Source of the DNA: Anaerotruncus sp.
Lineage (GTDB): Bacteria > Bacillota > Clostridia > Oscillospirales > Acutalibacteraceae
Assembly (NCBI GenBank): GCA_022009795.1
Contig: CP091724.1
Location: 1,153,501 to 1,217,500 of the forward strand
Length of the DNA stretch: 64,000 bases
Direction: 5' to 3'
Part shown: piece after piece, positions 39,882 to 48,666 of the stretch
Layout: every line of letters begins with the position of its first letter
Position numbering within the stretch: the stretch's first letter is position 1
Notes under the pieces: model-generated
Seen by the model: the letters and a program-made list of their open reading frames with translations, nothing else
Told to the model about the DNA's origin: nothing
Databases searched by the model: none
Position numbers and translations under genes: made by a program

Positions 39882-41169
39882 TCAGCCTGCATTTGCAACC
39901 GTTTCCGACGGATCCGCAGGCACTCTGCGGATATCCGCGCCGAGAGCGGAAAGCTTTTCAACTATGTTTTCATAGCCTCTGTCAACATACTGGGTTTTTT
40001 CAACCACGGTTTGACCCTGAGCCACAAGGCCCGCAATAATCATTGCCGCGCCTGCGCGCAAATCGGTGGCCTTAACCTTAACGCCGGTTAAATGATCCAC
40101 GCCCTCGATAACGGCAATTTTACCGTCCACCTGAATATTGGCGCCCATTCTTAAAAGCTGGCCCACATATTGAAAGCGATTATCCCAAACGGATTCAGAA
40201 AGGATTGAAGTGCCCTTTGCGATTGCAAGCAAAACCGCCATTTGCGGCTGCATATCCGTCGGAAAGCCGGGATGAGGCATAGTTTTAACATTGCATTTTT
40301 GTGAGCGGCTTAAAGCGCGTTACACGAACCGCATCATCATATTCTATTATTTCGGCACCCGCTTCCTCAAGCTTTGCGCTGATGGATTCAAGGTGCTTCG
40401 GAATAACATTTTTAACAAGCACATCGCCGCCGCACGCCGCAGCCGCAACCATATATGTGCCCGCCTCGATTTGATCGGGAATAACGGAATAAGTGCAGCC
40501 GTGAAGCTTTTCCACGCCGCGGATTTTAATAACATCCGTGCCTGCGCCCCTAACATCCGCACCCATTGAATTAAGGAAATTCGCAAGATCAACGATATGA
40601 GGCTCTTTTGCGGCATTTTCGATAACAGTGAGTCCCCTTGCGAGAACAGCCGCAAGCATAACATTTATTGTGGCGCCGACGGAAACAACATCCATATATA
40701 TAGATGTGCCAACAAGCTTTTCCGCCTGAGCACTTACCATGCCGTTTACTATATTAACATCCGCGCCGAGCATTCTGAAGCCCTTAATGTGCTGATCGAT
40801 GGGTCTGTCGCCGAAATCGCAGCCGCCGGGGAGGGCGACATCGGCCTTCTTAAACCTGCCGAGCATGGCGCCGATAAGATAATAGCTTGCCCTGAAATGA
40901 GAGGCAAATTCATAAGGCACGGGGCGGCACTGCAGCACACGTGTGTCTATCTCGATAGTATCTTTATTTACAACCTTTATATCCGCACCCATTTGATCAA
41001 GAATTTTGATAATGAGCGAAACATCGGAAATATTGGGTATGTTTTCGATTCTTACAACATCATCCGCCAAAATTGCGGCTGGAATGATAGCAACAGCGGC
41101 ATTTTTTGCGCCGCTTATATTAACTTCACCAAACAGCTCTTTGCCGCCGTTAATAACGAAATTTTCCAA
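39882..41169 (-). CDS. murA: UDP-N-acetylglucosamine 1-carboxyvinyltransferase, one frameshift
   Basis: First committed step of peptidoglycan synthesis: transfers enolpyruvate from PEP to UDP-GlcNAc. Starts FVINGGKELFGEVNISGAKNAAVAI (catalytic Lys-Asn). The loop ALPGGCDFGDRPIDQH holds the fosfomycin-target Cys. VGATINVMLAAVLA and CTYSVIPDQIEAGTYMVAAA follow, and after the break at about 40283 the C-terminal half reads MPHPGFPTDMQPQMAVLLA and ATDLRAGAAMIIAGLVAQG. About 428 residues. The Cys means no built-in fosfomycin resistance by the Cys-to-Asp route. Confidence 0.95.
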
Positions 41170-41730
41170 AGCTCTTCCCTCTTTAAAACCGGAATACTGT
41201 ATTTAGTATAGAAATATATAAAAGCAATAATTATTATTAAAAAAAGCGGAATATAAAAACACCGTATGTAAGCGATATTCTTATAAACCTTGCATATTAT
41301 AGCAGAACACGAGCAAAAAAATAAAGTGCTTTTTAATAATTCGATACCCTTTTTGTAACATATAAATTCAGATGAAAAACAACAATATATATGGTCAATT
41401 TCCACAAATTGCGCCTAAATAGTGGAATTTGTGCAATTTTAAATTTTTTTCAATTTCTGCGTTTTTCCGAAATTTACAAATTTGTAACAATTCTTTTTTT
41501 GGCGAATTTGACGAATAAAAAAACGCCAAAGAAAAGCCGCTCACAAATTTGATTTTGACGCCCATAAATATTATTTGAATTTAAAGCCGGTTTATCAGCC
41601 CAAGGGCGGCACAAAATTTTATTTTTTAAATTTTGATTTTTCTTCTAACCGAGCACACTGCGCGTGCTAACGCACTCCAAGGGCGAAAATGCGAAAAGTC
41701 GCCGCGTCGACACCGTTTTTGGTGCAAGCA

Positions 41731-41837
41731 GTTTAAAGCAAAACGATTTTTGTGTAGGCAAGGCATAAAACGCAGTTAATCCTTTCGGATTAACGAGTAT
41801 TTTAACGCAGCATACGCGCAAATCGGTTGCTTTAAAC
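41731..41837. repeat. Large inverted-repeat element in the murA-CorC intergenic region
   Basis: GTTTAAAGCAAAACGATTT (41731-41749) pairs with AAATCGGTTGCTTTAAAC (41820-41837). Within lies a second perfect hairpin GTTAATCC-TTTC-GGATTAAC (41774-41793). The total fold is about 107 nt. The 41170-41938 stretch contains no gene; its left part is AT-rich and probably carries the murA promoter. The element could be a structured RNA, a MITE-like repeat or protein-binding site. Confidence 0.5.
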
Positions 41838-41872
41838 CATATTGCGTTCGATTCCCGCCTGCTTAAGATGTG

Positions 41873-41901
41873 TTGACAAAGCTTATGTTTTATTGTATTA
41901 T
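41873..41901 (+). promoter_or_regulatory. Promoter of the CorC/HlyC-type gene
   Basis: TTGACA (41873-41878) and TATTAT (41896-41901), 17 nt apart, 38 nt before the TTG start codon. Confidence 0.75.
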
Positions 41902-41938
41902 ATTATACAAATATATTTTTTTATCGGAGGATTGATTT

Positions 41939-43307
41939 TTGGACGGTTCCATATGGCCTCTGCTATTATTGCAGGTGGCTTTGATTGCGCTGAACGCAGT
42001 TTTTGCGGCAGCGGAAATCGCAATAGTAAGCGTAAACGACAATAAAATGGCAAAGCTTGCCAAAGAGGGCAACAAAAAAGCAAAAAATCTTGTGAAGCTG
42101 ACTTCGCAGCCCTCAAACTTTTTGGCAACCATTCAGATTGCAATAACGCTTGCCGGCTTCTTGGGCTCGGCTTTTGCCGCAGATAACTTTGCGGGTCCGA
42201 TTGTTGAAGCAATTTTGAAAACCGGAGTAAATATTACCGCAGGCACGCTCAACAGTATTATTGTTATTTTGATTACACTGCTTCTTTCGTTTTTCACGAT
42301 AATTTTCGGCGAGCTTGTGCCGAAGCGAATCGCAATGCGCAAGGCGGAAAAAGGTGGCGCTCGGCATTTCGGGGCTTATTTATGTTATCTCAATAATATT
42401 CAAGCCGATTGTTTGGCTGCTTATGGCCTCCACCAATTTGGTGCTGCGCCTGTTTAAAATAGACCCAAACGAAACCGAAGAGGATGTGAGCGAAGAAGAT
42501 ATCCGAATGATGGTTGATGTGGGCAGCGAAAGCGGCGCAATAGATAAAACAGAGCAGGAATTTATCCAAAATGTGTTTGAATTTGACGATTTAACGGCAG
42601 GCGAAGCCGCCGTGCACAGAACAGAGGTTTCCCTTCTTTGGCTGGACGAAAGCCCAGAGGAATGGGATAAAACAATTCATGGCAGCAGGCACAAAATTTA
42701 CCCGATTTGCGATGAAACCGTTGATAATGTTGTGGGTCTTTTAAACGCCAAGGATTATTTCAGGCTCAACACAAAAAACCGCGAAACGGTTATGAAAAAG
42801 GCGGTGCGCCCGCCCTACTTTGTGCCCGAAAGCGTTAAGCTTGATGTGCTCTTTAAAAACATGAAAAAGAGCCGCCATAATTTTGCGATTGTGCTTGACG
42901 AATACGGCGGCACAACGGGAATAATAACAATTAACGACTTGCTCGAAAAGCTTGTGGGCGATTTTGATTACGACGAAGACGAGGCTAAGCCCGAGGAATC
43001 AATTGAAAGGCTTGATTCAAAAACCTGGAAAATCACGGGCAACCCCGATATAGACGATATTGAAGACGCACTTGACATTGCGCTCAAAAGCGAGGAATGC
43101 GACACCTTCAGCGGCCTTGTGTTTGACGCGCTCGGCTCCGTTCCGGACGATGGCAATAAGCCCTTTGAAATTGAAACCGCAGGGCTTGTGATAAAGGTTT
43201 TAAGCGTTAAAAAAACCACCAGGTGCAAAACCGCGGTTGTATGCAAAGAAAATCCGCAAAAGGCCAATGAAAAAAAGCGGCGAAGAAAAAGCGGAAAGCA
43301 AGGATAA
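41939..43307 (+). CDS. CNNM/CorC (HlyC)-family membrane protein with CBS domains, one frameshift
   Basis: Probably a magnesium or cobalt efflux-type transporter, formerly called hemolysin C-like. CNNM membrane domain: LLLLQVALIALNAVFAAAEIAIVSVN, LATIQIAITLAGFLGSAFAADNF, ILITLLLSFFTIIFGELVPKRIAMRKAEKVALG. CBS pair: TEVSLLWLDESPEEW through VVGLLNAKDYF and NFAIVLDEYGGTTGIITINDLLEKLVGDFDYDED. A C-terminal CorC_HlyC domain and a basic tail follow. The break is at about 42350. Starts with TTG, 8 nt after CGGAGG. About 455 residues. Confidence 0.9.
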
Positions 43308-43380
43308 AAAAGAATCCTGATAACATTAAAACGGTTAATTTATTTTATTGGCGCGATTCGGAAACTTTATCGACAGTCTG

Positions 43381-43410
43381 ACGGCAGATGAGAAATCATC
43401 TGCCGTTTGT
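43381..43410 (+). terminator. Terminator of the CorC/HlyC-type gene
   Basis: ACGGCAGATGA and TCATCTGCCGT form a perfect 11-bp stem with GAAA tetraloop, followed by TTGTTTTT. Confidence 0.85.
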
Positions 43411-43471
43411 TTTTATCTCTTCAGCAAAGATCCCCCTCGGTTGAACCGTGGGCGTCAATTGCCAAACAATT

Positions 43472-43507
43472 AAAAAGGAGTCAAGACATAAAATCTTGAC
43501 TCCTTTT
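43472..43507. terminator. Bidirectional terminator
   Basis: AAAAGGAGTCAAGA and TCTTGACTCCTTTT form a perfect 14-bp stem around CATAAAA, with A and T runs on both sides. It lies between the convergent CorC-type gene and the small peptide gene. Confidence 0.85.
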
Positions 43508-43512
43508 ACTCT

Positions 43513-43633
43513 TTAGTCCTTCCAGTTATGTGGAGTGACAATCGGTTCATCGCCGCCACCGGATGTCGTAATTACATCAACGGCAGTAAACGTTTGAATG
43601 TTTGAATCAGGTTTGATATACTTTTTCCTTCAT
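43513..43633 (-). CDS. Small Gly-rich peptide gene, one-base frameshift
   Basis: AAGGAGG lies 8 nt before an ATG. As written, the frame closes after eight codons. Taking one base from the A run at about 43622 opens 39 codons starting MKEKYIKPD, passing DVITTSGGGDEP and ending HNWKD. Small Clostridia proteins with a KKY..P start and a DVITTSGG-type centre recur near secreted proteins and are unassigned. It lies 51 nt after the M64 gene in the same direction, so it is probably co-transcribed. No signal peptide is seen. Possibly a precursor peptide. Confidence 0.5.
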
Positions 43634-43684
43634 CTTAATACCTCCTTAATTATTTCATATCTAAAATTAAAACTGATATGCCGA

Positions 43685-46285
43685 TTATTTGCCTGCATAG
43701 GCTTTTGCGGAATTGCCGTAACGCATCATTGCGTCTGTAACTGCTTTTAACTTTGCATCAGTAACAGTTGCGGCATAGGATTCTACGCTGTACTTAAGTG
43801 TATAGCTGACTTGCTCATTGCCTTTGTATGCAGTAATAAACACTTCATCACTCATTTGATTTGCATAAACACCGTCAAAATAGAAATACCAATAACCGTC
43901 TTTGCCTTTTTCAAAATTATCCGGATTTTCGGCATAGGTATATGTCAATGTTCTTGAACCTATTTTTACTTTGAATGAAAGGTCATCAAGAGTAACATTG
44001 GTCATATTCAGCGGTATTGCAATTTCAACCGAATTATTCAGCCTCAATGCCGTACCAAACTTGACAAGCCTGTTTTTGCAGGTTTTATAGCTTGCATTCT
44101 TTATATTCGTTAAATCCAAATCAGCCGTGCTGCGAAGTGCTTTTTGTTCATCGGTAAGTATATCGGTAAGCAAATTATCGGTCTTGTAGTTTTGATATAC
44201 CTGGCAAGCCTCACCGTAATATACCAAATCAACCAGTAAAGTTTTAAGCTTTGCAGAAGATGTCGGCTTATTCAGCGTTGACTTAATATAGTCGGTTGCA
44301 CTGTATTTATAAGCATTACCGTTATATGTTACACCGTCTTTGACACCATAAAATGTAATACTTACATCATCACCTAAGGCCTGCGGTGAAATGCCCGTAT
44401 AATCAAATATGCAATAAACGATTGAATTTGAAGTTAATGTTTTACCCGACGGATACACATTTTCCGTTTTACCGTTTCGGGTAAACTCGGCATACACTTC
44501 GTCATAATAATCGACTACATCTTTGGTAATGTAAGTTGCGAGGGTGATACTGCTTTCAAGCGACAGTGCATTACCTCTGCGGCGAAGAAGAGCCGTATTC
44601 GGTGCCTCTTTTGTTTCACTTTTACCGCAAGCGGAGCAAGTACGAGTCTGCGTGCCGTTCTTATAATCACTTGATGAATTATAAACAGCATCGTTATTGT
44701 ATTTCCAAGCAGACCAGGTGTGAGTGTGTTCTTCGCTTTTATTTTTGTAATAATATGTAACAACCGTTCCGTCCGAAACAATGGGCTTATTCAAGCCGTC
44801 AGCCTTTACAAATTCATAATCATAAAGTGTTTTTGCCGGTGTTAAATCAAGCTTTGTGCCGTATGGCACGGTAAATGTTCCGCCGGCAGTGTTTGGAATT
44901 TCAGAGCCGTCCTCAAATTTATACTGAATTGAAACGGTTGTGTAGCGCTGTGTTTCCGTATTGTCGTCAGCAAGCACGTTTCCGTTTTCATCGAGCACCT
45001 GAAATGCCACGGTATCGCCGTTCTTGAGTTGTGCATCAGACGGAATTTGATAAATAAGCGAGCAGCTTTTCAGACCCGAATTAAAGTCGCTTTTGATATG
45101 ATCCAAAGCGCCGAGCGGCCAGAAGTTTGCCTTGTCATTCCAAGCAGGAACATCAAAGGTTTGTACCGTTTGAAGCGGATTTCCCGATGAATCGGTTGCA
45201 ACGCTTCCGTCGGAATGCTTAATCCACATTTTGAATTTAAGCTGACGGGTTTTCTTATCCGAAATATTTTGGATAACGGTGCGAAGCTCGATTTTTTTGC
45301 CGCTCATATCGGTATTAAATCTGCTTTTGCTGTTGCCGCTTAAAAGCCGATCGCTGCGATTATATGTATAGGTATAATATGAGCTTGTTTCAAGGTCGGT
45401 AAAATCGGAGGGGCTTGAATAAGCGCCCGTGTACTCCTTAACTTCGGGAGGCGCAACATAGAGATCTATATCATTAACAAGCTGAGACATTCGCTTGAAG
45501 CCCTGCAAACGGCAAACTTCGCAGAACTGATAGTTTGTATCTCTCATTATACATTCATAGCTTGAAACAAGCATTTTTGAGCCGTAAGCATTGCGGCAGG
45601 TATATGTGTTTCTAAAGCCTAAAAGCTGCCTCCATTTTATTTTTTCGGGGTCTTCAACCGAGGAAAGATTAAGTGATTTAAGCTCCTTATCCTCAAGCAA
45701 ATATCCGTTGCTGTATTCATCACCGAGGCCAAGCAGGCTGTGCCCAAGCTCATGAGCAAAGGTTTTTGACGCACGATAGCTGTCTGACGGCGAAATAAAA
45801 TAATGGAAGCCGTATTCACGGTTATTATATGCACCGCCGAAATCGGATTTTGTGTTTACAACCATTGCAAACTGCGCAATATAATCGTGAACATAGTAAT
45901 ACGGTTCATACTCGTTCCACTCGCCGTTAGGCTTCGTCGGAATCGTGTTTGGGTCGGTTGTTTTTTTGATGTGAGCATCGTGGATTTTCTCAATAAATTC
46001 AGGCCCTATACATCTTTCAAAAATATGATTTTTCCATTGACTTCCGTGGAGGTTGTTAGAAATAACAGGAGAATTATATTTGTCAACTATAACATCAAAG
46101 AAGGTACTTCCGCCATTATCAAAAGTTGATTCGGAAGCTGTGCAAAGAGCGTAAACATTAAATCTGTCTGCATAACTGCGATATGGCTCATATTTCATGG
46201 CCTCCTGCCAAAGTCGTTTAACATCGTTGATAAATTTGCCTTGCTGACTTTTCGTATATCCCTCGCCGCAAACAACAACAACCAT
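43685..46285 (-). CDS. M64 (IgA-protease-like) metallopeptidase, N terminus missing at the phage border
   Basis: Zinc metallopeptidase of family M64. The catalytic core has VVVVCGEGYTKSQQGKFINDV, the zinc motif KTFAHELGHSLLGLGDEYS (HExxH with the third ligand Asp), and CIMRDTNYQFCEVC. After about residue 310 come beta-rich modules: one like MucBP (SIQYKFEDGSEIPNTAGGTF, VTYYYKNK), then a cysteine pair TRTCSACGK, and a C-terminal helical tail AMMRYGNSAKAYAGK. 866 residues without a single frame break, unlike most host genes. Secreted M64 proteins need a signal peptide and an N-terminal domain. Here the frame stays open only 18 codons above the first ATG, ending where phage DNA begins. So the gene is probably cut. 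Confidence 0.8.
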   Translation of the reverse strand: MVVVVCGEGYTKSQQGKFINDVKRLWQEAMKYEPYRSYADRFNVYALCTASESTFDNGGSTFFDVIVDKYNSPVISNNLHGSQWKNHIFERCIGPEFIEKIHDAHIKKTTDPNTIPTKPNGEWNEYEPYYYVHDYIAQFAMVVNTKSDFGGAYNNREYGFHYFISPSDSYRASKTFAHELGHSLLGLGDEYSNGYLLEDKELKSLNLSSVEDPEKIKWRQLLGFRNTYTCRNAYGSKMLVSSYECIMRDTNYQFCEVCRLQGFKRMSQLVNDIDLYVAPPEVKEYTGAYSSPSDFTDLETSSYYTYTYNRSDRLLSGNSKSRFNTDMSGKKIELRTVIQNISDKKTRQLKFKMWIKHSDGSVATDSSGNPLQTVQTFDVPAWNDKANFWPLGALDHIKSDFNSGLKSCSLIYQIPSDAQLKNGDTVAFQVLDENGNVLADDNTETQRYTTVSIQYKFEDGSEIPNTAGGTFTVPYGTKLDLTPAKTLYDYEFVKADGLNKPIVSDGTVVTYYYKNKSEEHTHTWSAWKYNNDAVYNSSSDYKNGTQTRTCSACGKSETKEAPNTALLRRRGNALSLESSITLATYITKDVVDYYDEVYAEFTRNGKTENVYPSGKTLTSNSIVYCIFDYTGISPQALGDDVSITFYGVKDGVTYNGNAYKYSATDYIKSTLNKPTSSAKLKTLLVDLVYYGEACQVYQNYKTDNLLTDILTDEQKALRSTADLDLTNIKNASYKTCKNRLVKFGTALRLNNSVEIAIPLNMTNVTLDDLSFKVKIGSRTLTYTYAENPDNFEKGKDGYWYFYFDGVYANQMSDEVFITAYKGNEQVSYTLKYSVESYAATVTDAKLKAVTDAMMRYGNSAKAYAGK

Positions 46286-46318
46286 ATTTTCCGTGTCGCT
46301 GCGTGTTTTAAAAAGTTT

Positions 46319-46371
46319 TACAATAAGTGCGAAAGGTTTTTAAGACCTTACCGCACTTATTTTTTTTGTGG
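46319..46371 (+). terminator. Strong terminator at the phage left end
   Basis: AATAAGTGCG and CGCACTTATT pair, with inner AAAGGTTTTTAAGACCTT pairing, followed by T8 on the + strand. Nothing to its left on the + strand needs ending, since M64 runs the other way. It makes sense if the phage circle brings the late operon end to this point. Confidence 0.8.
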
Positions 46372-46378
46372 CTTTTGC

Positions 46379-46471
46379 CTATAACGAGGATAGAGCAACG
46401 CAGAGGTGCGACTCGAGCGCGTTATAGGATTTTAGCATAAGGGAATAGAGGGCGGGCGCGCCCGTCCTCTG
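46379..46471. repeat. Inverted repeats before the first phage gene
   Basis: CCTATAACG (46379-46387) pairs with CGTTATAGG (46420-46428). A second hairpin, AGAG-GGCGGGC/GCCCG-CCTCT, covers 46447-46470. They lie in the leader of the first phage gene and could be operators or attachment-site arms. Confidence 0.45.
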
Positions 46472-46502
46472 CTCTCAAAACAAAATGAAAGGAGTAAACG
46501 TA

Positions 46503-46760
46503 ATGACGTGCCGATACCTCACATACGAGGGCAGAAAAAACCTTGAGGCTCTTTATGCGGACGGCGAAAGCCTTACCTACATTGCCTCCAAACTCGGAGT
46601 ACACCTTGCCACCGTTTACAGAGAACTAACGCGCGGCGGCACGGGTGAGCTTGACAATAACGGGCGCTGCGGTTATAGCGCAGAACTCGGGCAAAGCGCG
46701 TTAGCGAAAATTTCAAACGCCGCGGCAGACGAGCGGCAAATAAATAATAAAACGGAGTGA
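46503..46760 (+). CDS. Helix-turn-helix protein (HTH_38/IS30-like domain)
   Basis: 85 residues. The N-terminal half reads YLTYEGRKNLEALYADGESLTYIASKLGVHLATVYRELTRGG, the helix-turn-helix seen at the start of IS30 transposases and in many short phage regulators. There is no transposase catalytic domain, so this is a DNA-binding regulator. AAAGGAG sits 8 nt upstream. First gene of the phage segment. Confidence 0.75.
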   Translation: MTCRYLTYEGRKNLEALYADGESLTYIASKLGVHLATVYRELTRGGTGELDNNGRCGYSAELGQSALAKISNAAADERQINNKTE

Positions 46761-46767
46761 TTTTGTT

Positions 46768-46998
46768 ATGAACAAGGTACGCAGAAAAGAATTGCAGGAA
46801 CTCTACGACATTATCTCCGAGGCAAAAGAGCGCCTCGAGATGTTGCACGACGAGGAGGAGGAATACAAGGACAATATGCCCGAAAACCTCCAAAGCTCGG
46901 AACGCTACGAAAGAGCAGAGGCGGCGGTAGACGCTCTCGACTCTGCCGTATCCTCTCTTGAGGAGGCACTCGACTACATAGAGGAGGCGCAAGAATGA
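46768..46998 (+). CDS. Small acidic coiled-coil phage protein
   Basis: 76 residues, rich in Glu and Ala with heptad-like spacing (LQELYDIISEAKERLEMLHDEEEEY, AEAAVDALDSAVSSLEEALDYIEEA). No known catalytic motif. Overlaps the next start by 4 nt. Function unknown; the form suggests a small oligomeric binding protein. Confidence 0.6.
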   Translation: MNKVRRKELQELYDIISEAKERLEMLHDEEEEYKDNMPENLQSSERYERAEAAVDALDSAVSSLEEALDYIEEAQE

Positions 46999-47534
46999 CA
47001 GAGCAAAAAGAGCGCCTCAAGAAACTATATGCCCTCGCCTTGCGCGGCGTTGGCGGCGAAAAAGAGCAAGCCCAGGCTATACTCGATAAATTACTTAAAA
47101 AATATGCTATGACGCTTGACGACCTCGACGACGAGGTTATACAAGAGTACGACCTCGAATACCACGGCAAAGAGCAAGACCGTATTTTAATGCAGACCGC
47201 ATATAAAGTTACGGACGATAAAAACGCGTTCAACCACTTGCAATATAACCATAGCGGCAGAGCTTGCCGTACTCGCCTACGCGTGCGCTGCACCGCTGCT
47301 CAAAAGGCAGAGATAGAGTTTTTGTTTAACTTTTTTGTAAGGCTTTGGGAAAAAGAAAAAGAGGCTTTACTACAAGCGTTTTTCCAAAAGCACCGTATTT
47401 TTGGAAATCTCAAAGACGGAGAAAGCGGAGCGGAGCTTTCTCCCGAGGAATTGTTAAAGCTCGAACTTATGATGAAAGGGCTATCGGACGAACAGCCATT
47501 AAAGCAGCTCACGGACGGAGCGGGAGGTGTTTAA
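46995..47534 (+). CDS. DUF2786-like phage protein
   Basis: 179 residues. The N-terminal 45 residues (RLKKLYALALRGVGGEKEQAQAILDKLLKKYAMTLDDL) match the DUF2786 helical pattern. The rest includes HSGRACRTRLRVRCTAAQKAEIEFLFNFF, as in DUF2786/DUF7168 phage proteins, and a charged C-terminal tail. Function unknown. Starts inside the preceding stop codon. Confidence 0.6.
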   Translation: MTEQKERLKKLYALALRGVGGEKEQAQAILDKLLKKYAMTLDDLDDEVIQEYDLEYHGKEQDRILMQTAYKVTDDKNAFNHLQYNHSGRACRTRLRVRCTAAQKAEIEFLFNFFVRLWEKEKEALLQAFFQKHRIFGNLKDGESGAELSPEELLKLELMMKGLSDEQPLKQLTDGAGGV

Positions 47535-47536
47535 TA

Positions 47537-47986
47537 ATGCCGAGTGTATGGTGTTATAACGAGGAGTGTAAATGCCTCAAAGACAACGAATGTATGGCGG
47601 ATATGATAGAGCTTGACGAGTACGGCGCTTGCGGTACCTTTGAAAACTACAAAGACGACAAGGAGTACAAAGCCGAATACTTCATAGCCGTAAATACGAA
47701 AGACAAAAGGCACGGGCGAGCCGCAAAGAGAGGAAAGAAAATTACAATTAACGGAATTGAATTTTTTACAGACTCTCCGCCACTCGAGGGAGAAAACGCT
47801 ATATACATTACGCACGCTCGAACAGGGTTAGCTTGCGGCACCGTTGAATTAGTTAAAAAGCATTGGGAGCAGTTTATAAAAGCTCAAGAGAAAGTCGCAG
47901 ATATAAACACGCTGCCTCTTGCGGAATATGACGAAAAAACACGTAAGTATTTAATAAAGGAGGTATCACAATGTGCAAACCCGTAA
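47537..47986 (+). CDS. Phage protein with DUF1540-like cysteine domain
   Basis: 149 residues. The first 40 carry VWCYNEECKCLKDNECMADMIELDEYGACGTFE, the C-x4-C ... A-x-x-I ... C-x-T-F pattern of DUF1540, likely metal-binding. The remainder (TINGIEFFTDSPPLEGENAIYI and LVKKHWEQFIKAQEKVADI) is unassigned. Two-base gap after the previous stop; the end overlaps the next gene by 16 nt. Confidence 0.55.
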   Translation: MPSVWCYNEECKCLKDNECMADMIELDEYGACGTFENYKDDKEYKAEYFIAVNTKDKRHGRAAKRGKKITINGIEFFTDSPPLEGENAIYITHARTGLACGTVELVKKHWEQFIKAQEKVADINTLPLAEYDEKTRKYLIKEVSQCANP

Positions 47987-48417
47987 AATGCCCGCAATGC
48001 GGACACGAATTTACACCCGAGAGGGCTATTAAGTCGGGAGCCTGGACTCCCGAGGAGGACGAGCTGTTACTGAACGGCTACCAAAAGGAGCGGAAAACCA
48101 TTGCCGAGCTCTCGGACGAGCTCAACCGTTCCCAGGACGCAACCCGCAACCGCTTATTTGTCATCCGCGGCGGAGGCAAGCCTAAAGGCGTTACGGCAAG
48201 CGTGCAGCTCACGGCAAAAGAATACGACGAAATGAGAGCAGCACGCCAGGAAGTAAAGAGCGCCCGAAAGCTCGTAGAGCAAGCAAAGGACACCGAGCGC
48301 GAGCTCGCCGCCTTTTACGCTCTCGGTAAGCAGCTTATAAACGCAAGGCAAAACAAGCGAGTTATCGCCCCTCTGTTTGAGGAACTCGAGCGGCTCGTTA
48401 ATGCTTACAAGTTTTAG
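47971..48417 (+). CDS. Zinc-ribbon/Myb-like DNA-binding phage protein
   Basis: 148 residues. Short Cys motif KCPQCGHEF, then a Myb/SANT-like helix-turn-helix (AWTPEEDELLLNGYQKERKTIAELSDELNRSQDATRNRLFVIRGG), then a coiled coil (EVKSARKLVEQAKDTERELAAFYALGKQL). This arrangement suggests a DNA-binding regulator. Upstream site AAGGAGG, 9 nt before ATG. Confidence 0.6.
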   Translation: MCKPVKCPQCGHEFTPERAIKSGAWTPEEDELLLNGYQKERKTIAELSDELNRSQDATRNRLFVIRGGGKPKGVTASVQLTAKEYDEMRAARQEVKSARKLVEQAKDTERELAAFYALGKQLINARQNKRVIAPLFEELERLVNAYKF

Positions 48418-48427
48418 GAGGCAAGCC

Positions 48428-48661
48428 GTGCGAGAATACAGGCGTAAAGAATTACGCGAGAGGGAGCGCCTCGGCTACTCGCGTATATCGGCGGGGCGGC
48501 AATGCTGCTACATAATCAAACAAGCCGCCGCCGCAAAACTGCGGGACTTTCGCTCCCGCTTTAAGCTATGGACTACGAGAGGCAAAAGCTGTAAGCGTTG
48601 TTGCTTACGGTGTAAATATTTCGGCTATTGCAGCCCCGATTTTAATAACGATAAGGAGTAA
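48428..48661 (+). CDS. Small basic cysteine-rich phage protein
   Basis: 77 residues from a GTG placed 6 nt after AGGAGG. Strongly basic (REYRRKELRERERLGYSRI) with a C-terminal cluster CKRCCLRCKYFGYCSPDF that could bind zinc. Family not recognised. The size, charge and cysteines fit a nucleic-acid-binding protein. The stop lies 5 nt before the next ATG. Confidence 0.5.
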   Translation: MREYRRKELRERERLGYSRISAGRQCCYIIKQAAAAKLRDFRSRFKLWTTRGKSCKRCCLRCKYFGYCSPDFNNDKE

Positions 48662-48666
48662 AAGTT

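Noticed and set aside
40285..41169. murA as a broken pseudogene
   Set aside because: The two halves join at one base with every motif intact. An essential gene with a single indel beside many similar indels is best read as an error.
41840..41870. tRNA-like T-loop (GTTCGATTCCCGC) before the CorC-type gene
   Set aside because: The flanking bases do not form a T-stem, and no anticodon, D-arm or acceptor stem can be built around it.
46503..46620. IS30-family insertion sequence
   Set aside because: Only the short N-terminal helix-turn-helix is present. No DDE catalytic domain or terminal inverted repeats are seen.
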